From: Bifidobacterium breve
GTDB lineage: Bacteria > Actinomycetota > Thermoleophilia > Miltoncostaeales > Miltoncostaeaceae
Reading direction: 5' to 3'
Length of the DNA stretch: 8,023 nucleotides
Assembly (NCBI GenBank): GCA_945876305.1
Contig: CAMCOB010000056.1
Location: 1-8,023, forward strand
Of the stretch, positions 1-7,437 are shown piece by piece (position 1 is the first letter of the stretch; each line of letters opens with the position of its first letter). A program made the translations under genes and the position numbers. The notes under the pieces were generated by a model. That model made no database searches. It had not been told where the DNA came from and was given only the letters and a program-made list of their open reading frames with translations.

Positions 1-614
1 TCGCGCAGACGGCCCGCGATGTCCGGTGGCAGCCAGCCGATAAATCGCAGGGCCGCACGCTGGCCATTGGCGGTGAGCACCCCGCTCTGCGGGTATGACG
101 CCACCGTGATCACCGGCAGCCCGGCACGGGTACCGGCCTTGCCCATCACCTGCCCCGACGGAGAGATGAGATATCGGCCGCCGCCCTTCACTGACAAGAT
201 CGCGATGGGAGCACCCATGGTCACCCGCACGGTGATCGACCACGGCCAGTCACGCTCGATATCGGTGTCAAGCACTCCGGGAAATCTGGTGAGCGCAGTA
301 CGCATATCGCCGGATGGCAGGCGCACCATCGACCCGGTGCCCGCCACCAGCTCGGCCGACTGCTGCACCTCGGCCCGATAATCGCCGGTGTAGCCCTTCA
401 CAGTTACGTTGGAGATACCGAACACCGGACCGCTGATGGTCCACAGAATGAGCAGCACCGACGCCACGGTGACCACCGACACGTACGCGGCGATACGCAG
501 CACGCGGGCGCGGGCCTCCGGGTTGGAGGAACGACGCGGCGGACGCTGGCCGGTGCGGGGTCGCGACCCGCTCGGCGGCGAGGCCCGGCGGCGGGGAAGC
601 GACGGCATCTTCAT
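1..614 (-). CDS. ftsQ: Cell division protein FtsQ/DivIB, 5' part (C-terminus beyond left edge)
   Basis: Bitopic membrane protein that links early and late divisome components (FtsB/FtsL, FtsW/FtsI) at the septum. The reading frame starts with ATG at 614 and stays open to base 1, giving 204 complete residues of a family usually near 250. Residues 1-37 are a basic, Pro/Arg-rich cytoplasmic tail. Residues about 38-60 (VLRIAAYVSVVTVASVLLIL and following) are a single membrane segment. A POTRA-like domain follows from about residue 64, beginning FGISNVTVKGY, with the typical LTRFPGV and a stretch that reads as the family's 'P.V..A.V.r.wP.ti.I.V' pattern (DIERDWPWSITVRV). The ATG overlaps the murB stop as ATGA, so translation is probably coupled; the Shine-Dalgarno is weak. 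A second ATG lies at codon 3. Identification rests on topology, POTRA pattern and position; primary sequence conservation in this family is low. Confidence 0.88.
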   Translation of the reverse strand, partial: MKMPSLPRRRASPPSGSRPRTGQRPPRRSSNPEARARVLRIAAYVSVVTVASVLLILWTISGPVFGISNVTVKGYTGDYRAEVQQSAELVAGTGSMVRLPSGDMRTALTRFPGVLDTDIERDWPWSITVRVTMGAPIAILSVKGGGRYLISPSGQVMGKAGTRAGLPVITVASYPQSGVLTANGQRAALRFIGWLPPDIAGRLR

Positions 615-1525
615 GAAATCTCTTGCAGGGGCGGGGGGCCGATGCCCCATTCGGGGTGCAGGTAGCGCACCTCGGCATGCAGCACGGGGCCCCCGGCATC
701 TCGCACAGTGCGGCGGCACTCGTCCATCACGGCGATGACGTCAGCGGCACTGCACCCCGGTGCGGCCTCAATGAAGTTGGCGTGCACCGGAGATACCCGG
801 GCGCCACCGATGACGAAACCCTTGAGCCCAGCGGCCTCAATGAGCCGCCCCGACGATTCGCCCGGCGGGTTGGTGAACACGCTGCCGAAGGTTCGCACCC
901 CCTGGGGCTGGGTGCTGCGGCGGTGCGCGCGAAAGCCGTCGAGGGTCTGTGTGATGGTGGCCGGATCGCCCGGTGCCAGACGAAAGCCCACGGCGGCCAC
1001 GACCTGATCACCCGTCACCGATGTGGTGCGGTACCCCATGGCCAGCTCGTCACGGCCCACCTTGCGCGGTCCAGATGCGTCGCACACCACGGCCCAGTCG
1101 AGCACCTGCGAGAGATCCGACGCGTAGGCCCCCGCGTTCATGGCCACCGCACCGCCCGCGGTACCGGGAATGCTCGCGCCGAACTCCAAACCGGTGAGCC
1201 CCGCGGCGGCGGCGCGCTGCACGGCCCGGGGGAGCGATGCGCCACCCCCGCACCACAGCGTGTCGGCACCACGCACCGAGATGGACGACAGCCGACCGGC
1301 AAGGCGAATGACCAGCCCCCGGAATCCCGCGTCATCCACGATGAGGTTGGACCCCTTGCCCACCACGGCCACCGGTGCATCGCGACCAGCCGCCCAGGCC
1401 AGCGCCTCGGTCACACCCGCGAACGAGGTGCAGATGGCCAGCGCGTCGGCGGTGCCGCCCACCCGGATACTGGTGAACGGGGCGAGTGGCACCTGTTCGC
1501 GTATGCCCGCGGTGGTCTCAGCCAC
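611..1525 (-). CDS. murB: UDP-N-acetylenolpyruvoylglucosamine reductase MurB
   Basis: Cytoplasmic FAD enzyme that reduces UDP-GlcNAc-enolpyruvate with NADPH to UDP-MurNAc. With the GTG start at 1525 the product is 304 residues, the size of the shorter type II MurB proteins. FAD-domain motifs are GKGSNLIV (56-63) and IPGTAGGAVAMNAGAY (119-134). Substrate and catalytic motifs are MGYRTT (163-168, conserved Arg166), FGSVFTNP (213-220, Ser215 matching the catalytic Ser229 of the E. coli enzyme, with the Asn of NP kept) and LHAEVRYL (282-289, Glu285 matching Glu325). The frame extends to a GTG at 1573, but that site has no ribosome binding site. The 1525 start has GAGG six bases upstream and overlaps the murC stop by only 8 bases. 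The extra 16 residues of the long form would precede the usual MurB N-terminus (VPLAPFTSIRVGGTA). The stop overlaps the ftsQ start. Confidence 0.96.
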   Translation of the reverse strand: MAETTAGIREQVPLAPFTSIRVGGTADALAICTSFAGVTEALAWAAGRDAPVAVVGKGSNLIVDDAGFRGLVIRLAGRLSSISVRGADTLWCGGGASLPRAVQRAAAAGLTGLEFGASIPGTAGGAVAMNAGAYASDLSQVLDWAVVCDASGPRKVGRDELAMGYRTTSVTGDQVVAAVGFRLAPGDPATITQTLDGFRAHRRSTQPQGVRTFGSVFTNPPGESSGRLIEAAGLKGFVIGGARVSPVHANFIEAAPGCSAADVIAVMDECRRTVRDAGGPVLHAEVRYLHPEWGIGPPPLQEIS

Positions 1526-2840
1526 CGAGGGCCTCGAGAATGCGCGGGCCAAGCGTGGTGATGTCGCCAGCACCCATGGTGATGACCAGATCGCCGGGGC
1601 GCAGATCGGGCACGATCACGGATGGCACGTCGGCCAGTAGCGGAACGAACATCATCTCGTCGGGCCCCGAGATCGATGACATCACCAGCGTGCCGTCCAC
1701 TCCGGGCACCGGGGCCTCGCGGGCCGCGTAGATGTCGGTGACCACCACGATGTCGGCCGACGACAGGGCCTCGCCGAACTCAACTGCGAGCGCATGGGTG
1801 CGCGAGAACAGGTGGGGCTGGAACACCGCCACGATGCGGCCGTCGTGCACGCTGCGGGCCGCGGCCAGCGTTGCCACCACCTCCACGGGATGGTGGGCGT
1901 AGTCGTCAACCACGCGGACCCCACCCGCGGTGCCTATGTCCTCAAATCGTCGCCCCACGCCTGCAAACGGCGCAATGCGCGCGGCAGCGAGCGCAGGCGG
2001 TACGCCGCACCAGTCGGCCAATGCAATGGCACAGGCGGCGTTCTCGCGGTTGTGGGCGCCCGGCGCGGCCAGGTCGAGCGCCACACGGTCGCCGGTTGCA
2101 AGCACCAGTGTGTGGTCGTGCACGTGCGCCCATGCGCCATCCGCGTCGCCCACCACACGTACCGCACATGGCGCACCTTCGGCCACACTCTGCGCCCGGG
2201 GGTCGGGCCCCACCACCAACAGGCCGTTGGCTGGAAGCGCAGCAATAAACTGCCGAAATACGTCCTCCACCTCGTCGATGGAGGCGTAGGTGGAGTGGTG
2301 GTCGTGGTCCACGTTGAGAAGAATGGCTGCCTCGGCCGGCAGGCGAAGCAGTGACCGGTCGCTTTCGTCGGCCTCGGCGCAAAACCACGGGCCGTCACCC
2401 CATGCCGCACCGGTGCCGTCGCCCCACGGCACCTCGGCGCCCACGCACAGGGTGGCGCCACCCAGGGCGAGCGAGAGCATCGCAGTGGTGGTGGACTTGC
2501 CATGCGCCCCGGCCACGGCAAGTCCGCGGTGACCATCCATGAGCATGGCCAGCAGATCGGAACGGTGGATGACCGCGAGGCCCCGCTCGCCCGCCGCCAC
2601 CACCTCGGGGTTGGTGGCGGGGATCGCAGTGGACAGCACCACCACGTCAACCTTGGCCGGAATGGCATCGGCCGAATGCCCCACGTGCACGTCGGCGCCC
2701 GCAGCCCGGAGCGCCGCGAGGGCTGGTCCGTCCTCGCGGTCGGTACCCGACACCGCCCACCCCTTGCGCAGCGCCAACAGGCCCAGGGCGCTCATTCCGG
2801 CGCCACCGGCGCCCACAAGATGGATTGATTGCGTGCTCAC
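1518..2840 (-). CDS. murC: UDP-N-acetylmuramate--L-alanine ligase MurC
   Basis: Cytoplasmic ATP-dependent ligase that adds L-alanine to UDP-MurNAc, the first stem-peptide residue. The product is 440 residues, on the short side for MurC (E. coli 491). Domain 1 begins with the Rossmann-like HLVGAGGAGMSALG (7-20), typical of MurC. The ATP P-loop is AGAHGKSTTT (110-119), with Ser where GTHGKTTT is common. Domain 2 has EADESD (156-161), NVDHDHHSTY (176-185) and the GAHNRENAA motif (261-269). Domain 3 has FAGVGRRFE (292-300), DDYAHHP (312-318), FQPHLFSRT (340-348) and a DIYAAREAPVPGV segment (369-381) characteristic of MurC. The HHP and DHDHH motifs separate it from MurD, MurE and MurF. Start is GTG, overlapping the murG stop as GTGA; the only Shine-Dalgarno-like GAGG is 13 bases away, so coupling to murG probably drives initiation. 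Confidence 0.97.
   Translation of the reverse strand: MSTQSIHLVGAGGAGMSALGLLALRKGWAVSGTDREDGPALAALRAAGADVHVGHSADAIPAKVDVVVLSTAIPATNPEVVAAGERGLAVIHRSDLLAMLMDGHRGLAVAGAHGKSTTTAMLSLALGGATLCVGAEVPWGDGTGAAWGDGPWFCAEADESDRSLLRLPAEAAILLNVDHDHHSTYASIDEVEDVFRQFIAALPANGLLVVGPDPRAQSVAEGAPCAVRVVGDADGAWAHVHDHTLVLATGDRVALDLAAPGAHNRENAACAIALADWCGVPPALAAARIAPFAGVGRRFEDIGTAGGVRVVDDYAHHPVEVVATLAAARSVHDGRIVAVFQPHLFSRTHALAVEFGEALSSADIVVVTDIYAAREAPVPGVDGTLVMSSISGPDEMMFVPLLADVPSVIVPDLRPGDLVITMGAGDITTLGPRILEALGG
1532..1535 (-). promoter_or_regulatory. Ribosome binding site deciding the murB start
   Basis: GAGG lies six bases before the GTG at 1525-1523. The longer alternative start at 1573 is preceded only by murC coding sequence for the GDLVITMG segment, with no purine-rich motif, so this site favours the 304-residue MurB. 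Assigned by eye. Confidence 0.55.
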
Positions 2841-3916
2841 CTGCGGGCCGCCGCCTCGACCATGTCGGCGATGCGCTCGGCCGCATCGGGGCGCGCGGCG
2901 CGGCGGGCGGCCTCGCCCATGGCCTCCAGGCGATGCCGATCAATCAGCAGCGCGCCCACGATCTCCTTCAGCCGGTCGGCCGTGCACTCGTCGTCGCGCA
3001 GCACAATTGCCGCGCCGGCATCGGCCAGCCACTGGGCATTGCCCGTCTGGTGATCAGCAGTGGCATGCGGGTAGGGCACAAGGATGGATGGCCGCCCGAT
3101 GGCCGCGAGCTCAAACACCGACCCCCCCGAGCGCGAGATCACAAGGTCGGCGGCTGCCACCGCCGCCGGGAAGTCGGAGAGGAACCCGAACACGTGGTAG
3201 CGAGGGCCGCAGCCAGCGGAATCGACCTGGGCACGCACTGCGGCCTCGTTGCGCTCACCGGCCACGTGCACCACATCAAATGGCGGGTTGGGGCAGAAGG
3301 CACCGAGTGCGGCCTCGTTGATGGACTGTGCCCCCTGGCTGCCACCCGCCACCAGCACGCACGTGCCGGTGGGGTCGAGCCCCAGCGTGCGGCGACCCTC
3401 AGCGCGCGTGGCGTCGCGCACCACACGGCTCACCGGGCGCCCGGTCACGACGTACTTGCGGCCCATCCGACCGGCGATGGGGAATGCCAGTGCCACACGC
3501 CTGGCGAACGGCGCGGCAAGACGGTTGGCAAGGCCCAGACGGGAATCGGCCTCCATCAGCACCACCCGACGCCGGGTCACCCTGCCGGCGATTGCGGCCG
3601 GCCCTGCCATGTACCCACCGCCACCCACCACCACGTCGATCCGGCGACGACGCAACACGCCCATCATGCGCGGCACGGCCAGCGCGGCCTGCACCACCGC
3701 ACCGATGTTGCGCAGCGACAGGCGACGGTCGAATCCGCGCAGTGGCACGTGATCCTCGGCGTAGCCGTGCTCTGCAGGGATTCCGGAGCCCGCACGTGCG
3801 CCGACCCCGATGAAACTCACCTCATTGCCGCGGGAGCGGAGCTCCTCAGCGAGCGCGAGCGCCGGCATGATGTGCCCGGCCGTCCCGCCCGCCGCGATCG
3901 CGATGCGCAGGCTCAT
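2837..3916 (-). CDS. murG: UDP-GlcNAc:undecaprenyl-PP-MurNAc-pentapeptide GlcNAc transferase MurG
   Basis: GT-B glycosyltransferase (family GT28) on the inner face of the membrane that adds GlcNAc to lipid I to make lipid II. It has 359 residues, a normal length. The N-terminal acceptor domain starts with the glycine loop GGTAGHIMPALALAEEL (10-26), the Ala variant of GGTGGH often seen in Actinobacteria, and contains VVVGGGGYMAGPAA (96-109), the second glycine-rich loop, and EADSRLGLANRL (122-133). The C-terminal nucleotide-sugar domain has GGSQGAQSINEA (191-202), GFLSDFPAAVAAADLVISRS (244-263) with GGSVFEL following, and the signature HATADHQTGNA (284-294), where Glu269 of SVFEL fits the uridine-ribose-binding Glu. 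Start is ATG with AGGAG five bases upstream, which is unambiguous. That start lies 71 bases inside the end of ftsW in another frame. The stop overlaps the murC start by 4 bases. Confidence 0.97.
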   Translation of the reverse strand: MSLRIAIAAGGTAGHIMPALALAEELRSRGNEVSFIGVGARAGSGIPAEHGYAEDHVPLRGFDRRLSLRNIGAVVQAALAVPRMMGVLRRRRIDVVVGGGGYMAGPAAIAGRVTRRRVVLMEADSRLGLANRLAAPFARRVALAFPIAGRMGRKYVVTGRPVSRVVRDATRAEGRRTLGLDPTGTCVLVAGGSQGAQSINEAALGAFCPNPPFDVVHVAGERNEAAVRAQVDSAGCGPRYHVFGFLSDFPAAVAAADLVISRSGGSVFELAAIGRPSILVPYPHATADHQTGNAQWLADAGAAIVLRDDECTADRLKEIVGALLIDRHRLEAMGEAARRAARPDAAERIADMVEAAARR

Positions 3917-5126
3917 CTCCGCTCCTGACGACGGTGAGGTTCCTGGACCGCCTAGCGCGTGAGCGCCTGCCGATCCCGACGAGGATCCCGGATGCTGCTG
4001 CGAAGACGACGAGGCTGCTCCCCCCGTAACTCATGAATGGAAGTGGCACCCCGGTGACCGGGAGCATGCCGAGCACGGCGCCCAGATTGACGATGGCCTG
4101 GATACCGATAAGTGATGTGAGCCCACCGGCCAGAAGCCGCTGCCGCTGATCGGGAGCCGACAGGGCAATACGGTAGCCACTCCACACGACGGCTCCCACC
4201 AGCGCGATGACACCGAGGAACCCGATGAGGCCCAACTCCTCACCCACCGTCGCCATGATCATGTCGGTATGGGCCTCTGGGAGGTAGAACACCTTCTGCA
4301 GGCCATTTCCGAGCCCCGTGCCACTCACCCCGCCGGATCCGATGGCGAGCTTGGCCTGCACGATCTGATATCCGGCATCCTTGGCGTCGGCCCAGGGGTC
4401 GAGGAACGACATGAGGCGTTCACGGCGATAGGGCGCGATGGCGATGCCGAGGGCGCCCAGAGCGACGGCGCCCATGGTGATGATCCCCAGTATTCGGGCG
4501 GGCACCCCAGCGATGACGATCATCGTAAGCGCCACACCCACAAGAACGACGGACGTGCCGAGGTCGGGCTCCACGACGATGAGCACAGCCATGGCCATCA
4601 TCGCGATGAGCGGAACGCGCATGGTCTTCATCTCGTCGAGCCTGCCCGCGTTCTTACACAGGTATCCCGCAAGCCACAGGATGATTGCAAGCTTGGCGAA
4701 CTCGGCTGGCTGCACCTGCACCGGCCCGGCACCGATCCAGCGGCGCGATCCGTTGGCCATGATTCCGATACCCGGCATCAACACCACCACCAGCGCGGCG
4801 ATGCTCACGATCATCGCTGGCTTGCCGATCGCCACGAGACGCGACGGGCTCAGCCGGGCACACGCAGCGAACACGATGAGTCCGATAACTGCATAGATAC
4901 CCTGCCGCACCAGCAACCCCTGAGGACTCTCGTCTGAGAGCAGCGCTGCGGCACTTGATGCCGAATACACCATCACCACGCCGATGCAGATGAGCATAAG
5001 CAGCGAGACGGTGAGAATGGCCTCGGGGGCGATATCGGTGCCGGTGCCACCCCTCTTGCGAGGGGCGCGTGTTCGAGGAGGGGCTGCGGATACGAGCGGC
5101 ACAGGAAGAGATTCGCCGCCGCACAC
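3846..5126 (-). CDS. ftsW: Septal peptidoglycan glycosyltransferase FtsW (SEDS family)
   Basis: Polytopic SEDS protein that polymerises lipid II into septal glycan with its partner transpeptidase FtsI. From the GTG at 5126 it has 426 residues: a basic, Pro-rich cytoplasmic N-terminus to about 33, then multiple hydrophobic segments consistent with the ten-helix fold. Family hallmarks are GSRRWIGAGPVQVQPAEFAK (126-145), EPDLGT (186-191), PEAHTDMIMATVGEELG (283-299, with the Asp of AHTD matching the catalytic Asp region of SEDS proteins) and PLPFMSYGGSS (361-371). Placement between murD and murG supports FtsW rather than RodA. The frame extends to GTG at 5162 (438 residues), overlapping murD by 28 bases, but without a ribosome binding site. 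The 5126 start has AGGA six bases upstream and follows the murD stop by 8 bases. The last 24 or so residues, Arg/Gly/His-rich, are coded out of frame over the murG start. Confidence 0.95.
   Translation of the reverse strand: MCGGESLPVPLVSAAPPRTRAPRKRGGTGTDIAPEAILTVSLLMLICIGVVMVYSASSAAALLSDESPQGLLVRQGIYAVIGLIVFAACARLSPSRLVAIGKPAMIVSIAALVVVLMPGIGIMANGSRRWIGAGPVQVQPAEFAKLAIILWLAGYLCKNAGRLDEMKTMRVPLIAMMAMAVLIVVEPDLGTSVVLVGVALTMIVIAGVPARILGIITMGAVALGALGIAIAPYRRERLMSFLDPWADAKDAGYQIVQAKLAIGSGGVSGTGLGNGLQKVFYLPEAHTDMIMATVGEELGLIGFLGVIALVGAVVWSGYRIALSAPDQRQRLLAGGLTSLIGIQAIVNLGAVLGMLPVTGVPLPFMSYGGSSLVVFAAASGILVGIGRRSRARRSRNLTVVRSGDEPAHRDRGGRDGRAHHAGARAR
3922..3926 (-). promoter_or_regulatory. Strong ribosome binding site for murG inside ftsW
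   Basis: AGGAG five bases before the murG ATG (3916-3914), within the ftsW coding sequence. It fixes the murG start and hence the reality of the 71-base overlap with ftsW. It may let murG initiate independently of termination at the ftsW stop, which lies downstream. Confidence 0.7.
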
Positions 5127-5130
5127 CCAA

Positions 5131-5141
5131 CTTCCTACCTC
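5131..5141 (-). promoter_or_regulatory. Ribosome binding site deciding the ftsW start
   Basis: The minus strand reads GAGGTAGGAAG here, directly over the murD stop (TAG at 5137-5135). AGGA is six bases before the GTG at 5126-5124. The upstream GTG at 5162 and the downstream GTG at 5102 lack a comparable site. The overlap of this site with the murD stop fits reinitiation or coupling from murD. Confidence 0.55.
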
Positions 5142-6454
5142 GCCCCGCACTCCCGTGCGCACTCGCGAAACACATCACCCCGGTGTTCGTACGACCTGAA
5201 CTGATCAAACGATGCACAGGCAGGCGACAACAGCACCACGTCGCCCGACCGCGCCCCGGCAGACGCTGCCGAAACGGCGGACTGCAGGTTGCGGTGCGAC
5301 ACCGATGTCACACCGCAATCTCCCAGCGCAGCGGCAAGTTGAGGGGCGGTCTCACCGATCAGATGCGCGGTATCAACCACCCCGCGCGCGGCCTCTGCCA
5401 AATCGTCAAAGGGGGTGCCCTTGCTGCTGCCGCCGGCGATGAGGATGACCCGGTCGGGGTAGGCATCGAGCGCCGCGATGGCGGCGGCCGGGTTGGTGGC
5501 CTTGGAGTCGTTGACGTAGGTGACACCGCCAGCCACCCCCACCACTTCAAGACGATGTGGAACACCGGCAAACGACGCCAGCCCGGCGGCGATCGCCGGG
5601 GCCGTGAGTCCGGCGTGAGCCGCCATCGCGGCCGCGGCCATCACGTTCTGGCGATTGTGTGTGCCCCGCAGCGGGATCTCATCCCAGCCCGCGATGCGAC
5701 CAAGGCCCGACACGTGCAGGCCGTCCTGCGCCCACGCCACGGCGTCGTCACCCGGTACCCCAGAGGTCACAACACACCGGGCGGGCGCCGCACCTGGTGA
5801 TACTTCGCCCTGCGGCAGGATTGCCAGATCGCCCGGCTGCTGATGTGCAAACAGATTGCGCTTGGCAGCCGCGTATGCCGCCAGATCGTCGTACCGGTCC
5901 AGATGGTCGGGGGTGACATTGAGCAGCACGGCTGCCCGGGGCCGAAAGGTGGGCACGTCCTCCAGTTGAAATGACGAGCACTCCACCACGAGCCATGCGG
6001 CGGCGTCCACCTGCCCCACGAGGCCAGTGAGTGGCGTGCCCTGGTTGCCGCATGCCACTGCACCCCGCCCCGCCGAACGCAGAATGTGTGCCAGCAGCTC
6101 GGTGGTGGTGGTCTTGCCGTTGGTCCCGGTGATTCCCATGAGTGGATTGGGTAGTACGCGCGACGCCAGCTCGATCTCGCTCCACACTGGAGTGCCGGCC
6201 GCATACGCCGCGGCGAGCGGGGGCGCCTCGCGGGGCACCCCCGGGCTTCGCACAACCAGATCGGCCTCCACGGCGTCGTTCCACGGGCTTCGCACCTCGA
6301 TACCCGCCGCCTGCAGCTCGGTGCCATCAACCTGCAGGCGGTCCACGCCCACTACCTGCCACCCCTGGGCAGCGAGGAGCAACGCAGATGCCCGGCCGGA
6401 CCTGCCGAGGCCCACCACCAGCGCACGGCCGGGTGCAGGGAGCGCCGGGCTCAT
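5135..6454 (-). CDS. murD: UDP-N-acetylmuramoyl-L-alanine--D-glutamate ligase MurD
   Basis: Cytoplasmic ATP-dependent ligase that adds D-glutamate to UDP-MurNAc-L-Ala. The product is 439 residues, matching the family (E. coli 438). Domain 1 opens with ALVVGLGRSGRASALLL (11-27) and includes RSPGVP (69-74). The P-loop is GITGTNGKTTTTELL (107-121). Domain 2 has ECSSFQLE (158-165), NVTPDHLDRY (179-188) and AAKRNLF, in which Lys198 fits the carbamylated active-site lysine, then GTHNRQNVMAA (264-274). Domain 3 has FAGVPHRLE (295-303), NDSKATNP (315-322) and SPACASFDQFRSYEHRG (410-426), a MurD signature. The ATG start overlaps the mraY stop as ATGA. The same frame stays open a further 241 codons upstream through mraY, but that part is antisense-free shadow sequence without homology features; the Rossmann motif sits right after the chosen start. 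No strong Shine-Dalgarno is visible, so coupling to mraY is likely. Confidence 0.97.
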   Translation of the reverse strand: MSPALPAPGRALVVGLGRSGRASALLLAAQGWQVVGVDRLQVDGTELQAAGIEVRSPWNDAVEADLVVRSPGVPREAPPLAAAYAAGTPVWSEIELASRVLPNPLMGITGTNGKTTTTELLAHILRSAGRGAVACGNQGTPLTGLVGQVDAAAWLVVECSSFQLEDVPTFRPRAAVLLNVTPDHLDRYDDLAAYAAAKRNLFAHQQPGDLAILPQGEVSPGAAPARCVVTSGVPGDDAVAWAQDGLHVSGLGRIAGWDEIPLRGTHNRQNVMAAAAMAAHAGLTAPAIAAGLASFAGVPHRLEVVGVAGGVTYVNDSKATNPAAAIAALDAYPDRVILIAGGSSKGTPFDDLAEAARGVVDTAHLIGETAPQLAAALGDCGVTSVSHRNLQSAVSAASAGARSGDVVLLSPACASFDQFRSYEHRGDVFRECARECGAR

Positions 6455-7434
6455 GTGGGCAGCGTGCGGAAGAAGAGCGTGAAGCCGATCGCCGCGAACA
6501 TGAGCGCAATGAGCCAGAACCGCACGATGATCTTGGTTTCGCTCCACCCGGCCATCTCGAAGTGATGGTGTACCGGCGCCATGAGAAACACCCGGCGGCG
6601 CGTGCGCTTGAACACCAGTACCTGGACGAGCACCGAAAGTGCCTCGATCACAAATACGCCGCCGACGAAGATGAGCAGGAACTCGGTCTTGGTCATCACG
6701 GCGAGCGCAGCAATGGCGCCACCCAGTGCGAATGACCCGGTATCGCCCATAAACACCGACGCGGGGTATGAGTTGAACCACAGGAACCCCACGCACGCGC
6801 CCATGAGTGTGGCCGCGAAGATGGCCATGTCGCGCTGCCCCGTCACCACGAAGGTCATGCCGATGTAGGTCAGCAGCGCGATGGCCATGGTGCCTGCGGC
6901 AAGACCATCGAGGCCATCGGTGAGGTTGACCGCGTTGGTGGCACCGGCCAGCACCAACAGCACGAGAATGCCGAAGGCGATCGGCCCGATCTCGAACGAC
7001 GCGCTTCGCACGATGTGCAGGTCGATGGTGGTGGGAATACCCACCACCCGCACCGCCACGACCGACAGCACGATGGACACCACCACCAAGGCGATCATCT
7101 TCCACCGCCCCGAGAGCCCAAGCGACCGCTTCTTCACGATCTTCATCCAGTCGTCCACAAAGCCGATGGTGCCGCACGCGAGCGTGGTGAAGAGCACGGT
7201 CATAGCGGCAGTGCTGCGCGACGAGAGAATGAGGAACGGGATGGCCATTGCCAGCAGAATGAGCAGGCCTCCCATCGTGGGAGTTCCCTGCTTCTCGGCG
7301 TGCCCCTCGGGGATCTCGCCCTGCGGACGGATGAACTGCCCCACCTCGTGGTCACGCAACCAGCGGATAAACCTGGGGCCCAGGAACAGCATGAGCATGA
7401 CGGCGCCGATTGCGGCGATCAGTACGCGCGGCAC
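6451..7434 (-). CDS. mraY: Phospho-N-acetylmuramoyl-pentapeptide transferase MraY
   Basis: Integral membrane enzyme that transfers phospho-MurNAc-pentapeptide from UDP to undecaprenyl phosphate, making lipid I. It has 327 residues, within the normal range (320-360), with about ten hydrophobic segments. Signatures are HAEKQGTPTMGGL (45-57), GFVDDWMKI (91-99, Asp94-Asp95), NAVNLTDGLDGLA (167-179, Asp173), NSYPASVFMGDTGS (221-234, Asp231) and APVHHHFEMAGW (286-297, the His triad). These match the magnesium- and uridine-binding acidic and His residues known in MraY, and the HHH motif separates it from the related WecA/TagO family. Start is GTG at 7434, three bases after the murF stop, with GGGAGG eight bases upstream inside the end of murF. 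The stop overlaps the murD start by 4 bases. Confidence 0.98.
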   Translation of the reverse strand: MPRVLIAAIGAVMLMLFLGPRFIRWLRDHEVGQFIRPQGEIPEGHAEKQGTPTMGGLLILLAMAIPFLILSSRSTAAMTVLFTTLACGTIGFVDDWMKIVKKRSLGLSGRWKMIALVVVSIVLSVVAVRVVGIPTTIDLHIVRSASFEIGPIAFGILVLLVLAGATNAVNLTDGLDGLAAGTMAIALLTYIGMTFVVTGQRDMAIFAATLMGACVGFLWFNSYPASVFMGDTGSFALGGAIAALAVMTKTEFLLIFVGGVFVIEALSVLVQVLVFKRTRRRVFLMAPVHHHFEMAGWSETKIIVRFWLIALMFAAIGFTLFFRTLPT

Positions 7435-7437
7435 GGG

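Noticed and set aside
623..1561. A 312-codon plus-strand open frame opposite murB.
   Set aside because: It is a shadow of murB codon bias; low-complexity composition, no motif, and every neighbouring gene is on the minus strand.
1934..2668. A Trp/Pro/Arg-rich minus-strand open frame inside murC.
   Set aside because: It is an alternative frame of murC, which has all family motifs in order; the composition is typical of a shifted frame.
2825..3928. A 367-codon plus-strand open frame covering all of murG.
   Set aside because: It mirrors murG almost exactly, its translation is His/Arg/Gly-rich without domains or membrane segments, and long antisense frames are expected in G+C-rich genes.
4269..4937. 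A His/Asp-rich plus-strand open frame opposite ftsW that looks like a metal-binding protein.
   Set aside because: The His richness results from reading antisense to ATG- and Val/Ile-rich membrane codons of ftsW; no independent support.
6455..7177. The murD frame remains open for 241 codons upstream through mraY, suggesting a 680-residue fusion protein.
   Set aside because: The upstream part lies over the well-supported mraY coding sequence, is rich in Arg/His/Gly with no recognisable domain, and MurD starts normally with its Rossmann motif just after the ATG at 6454.
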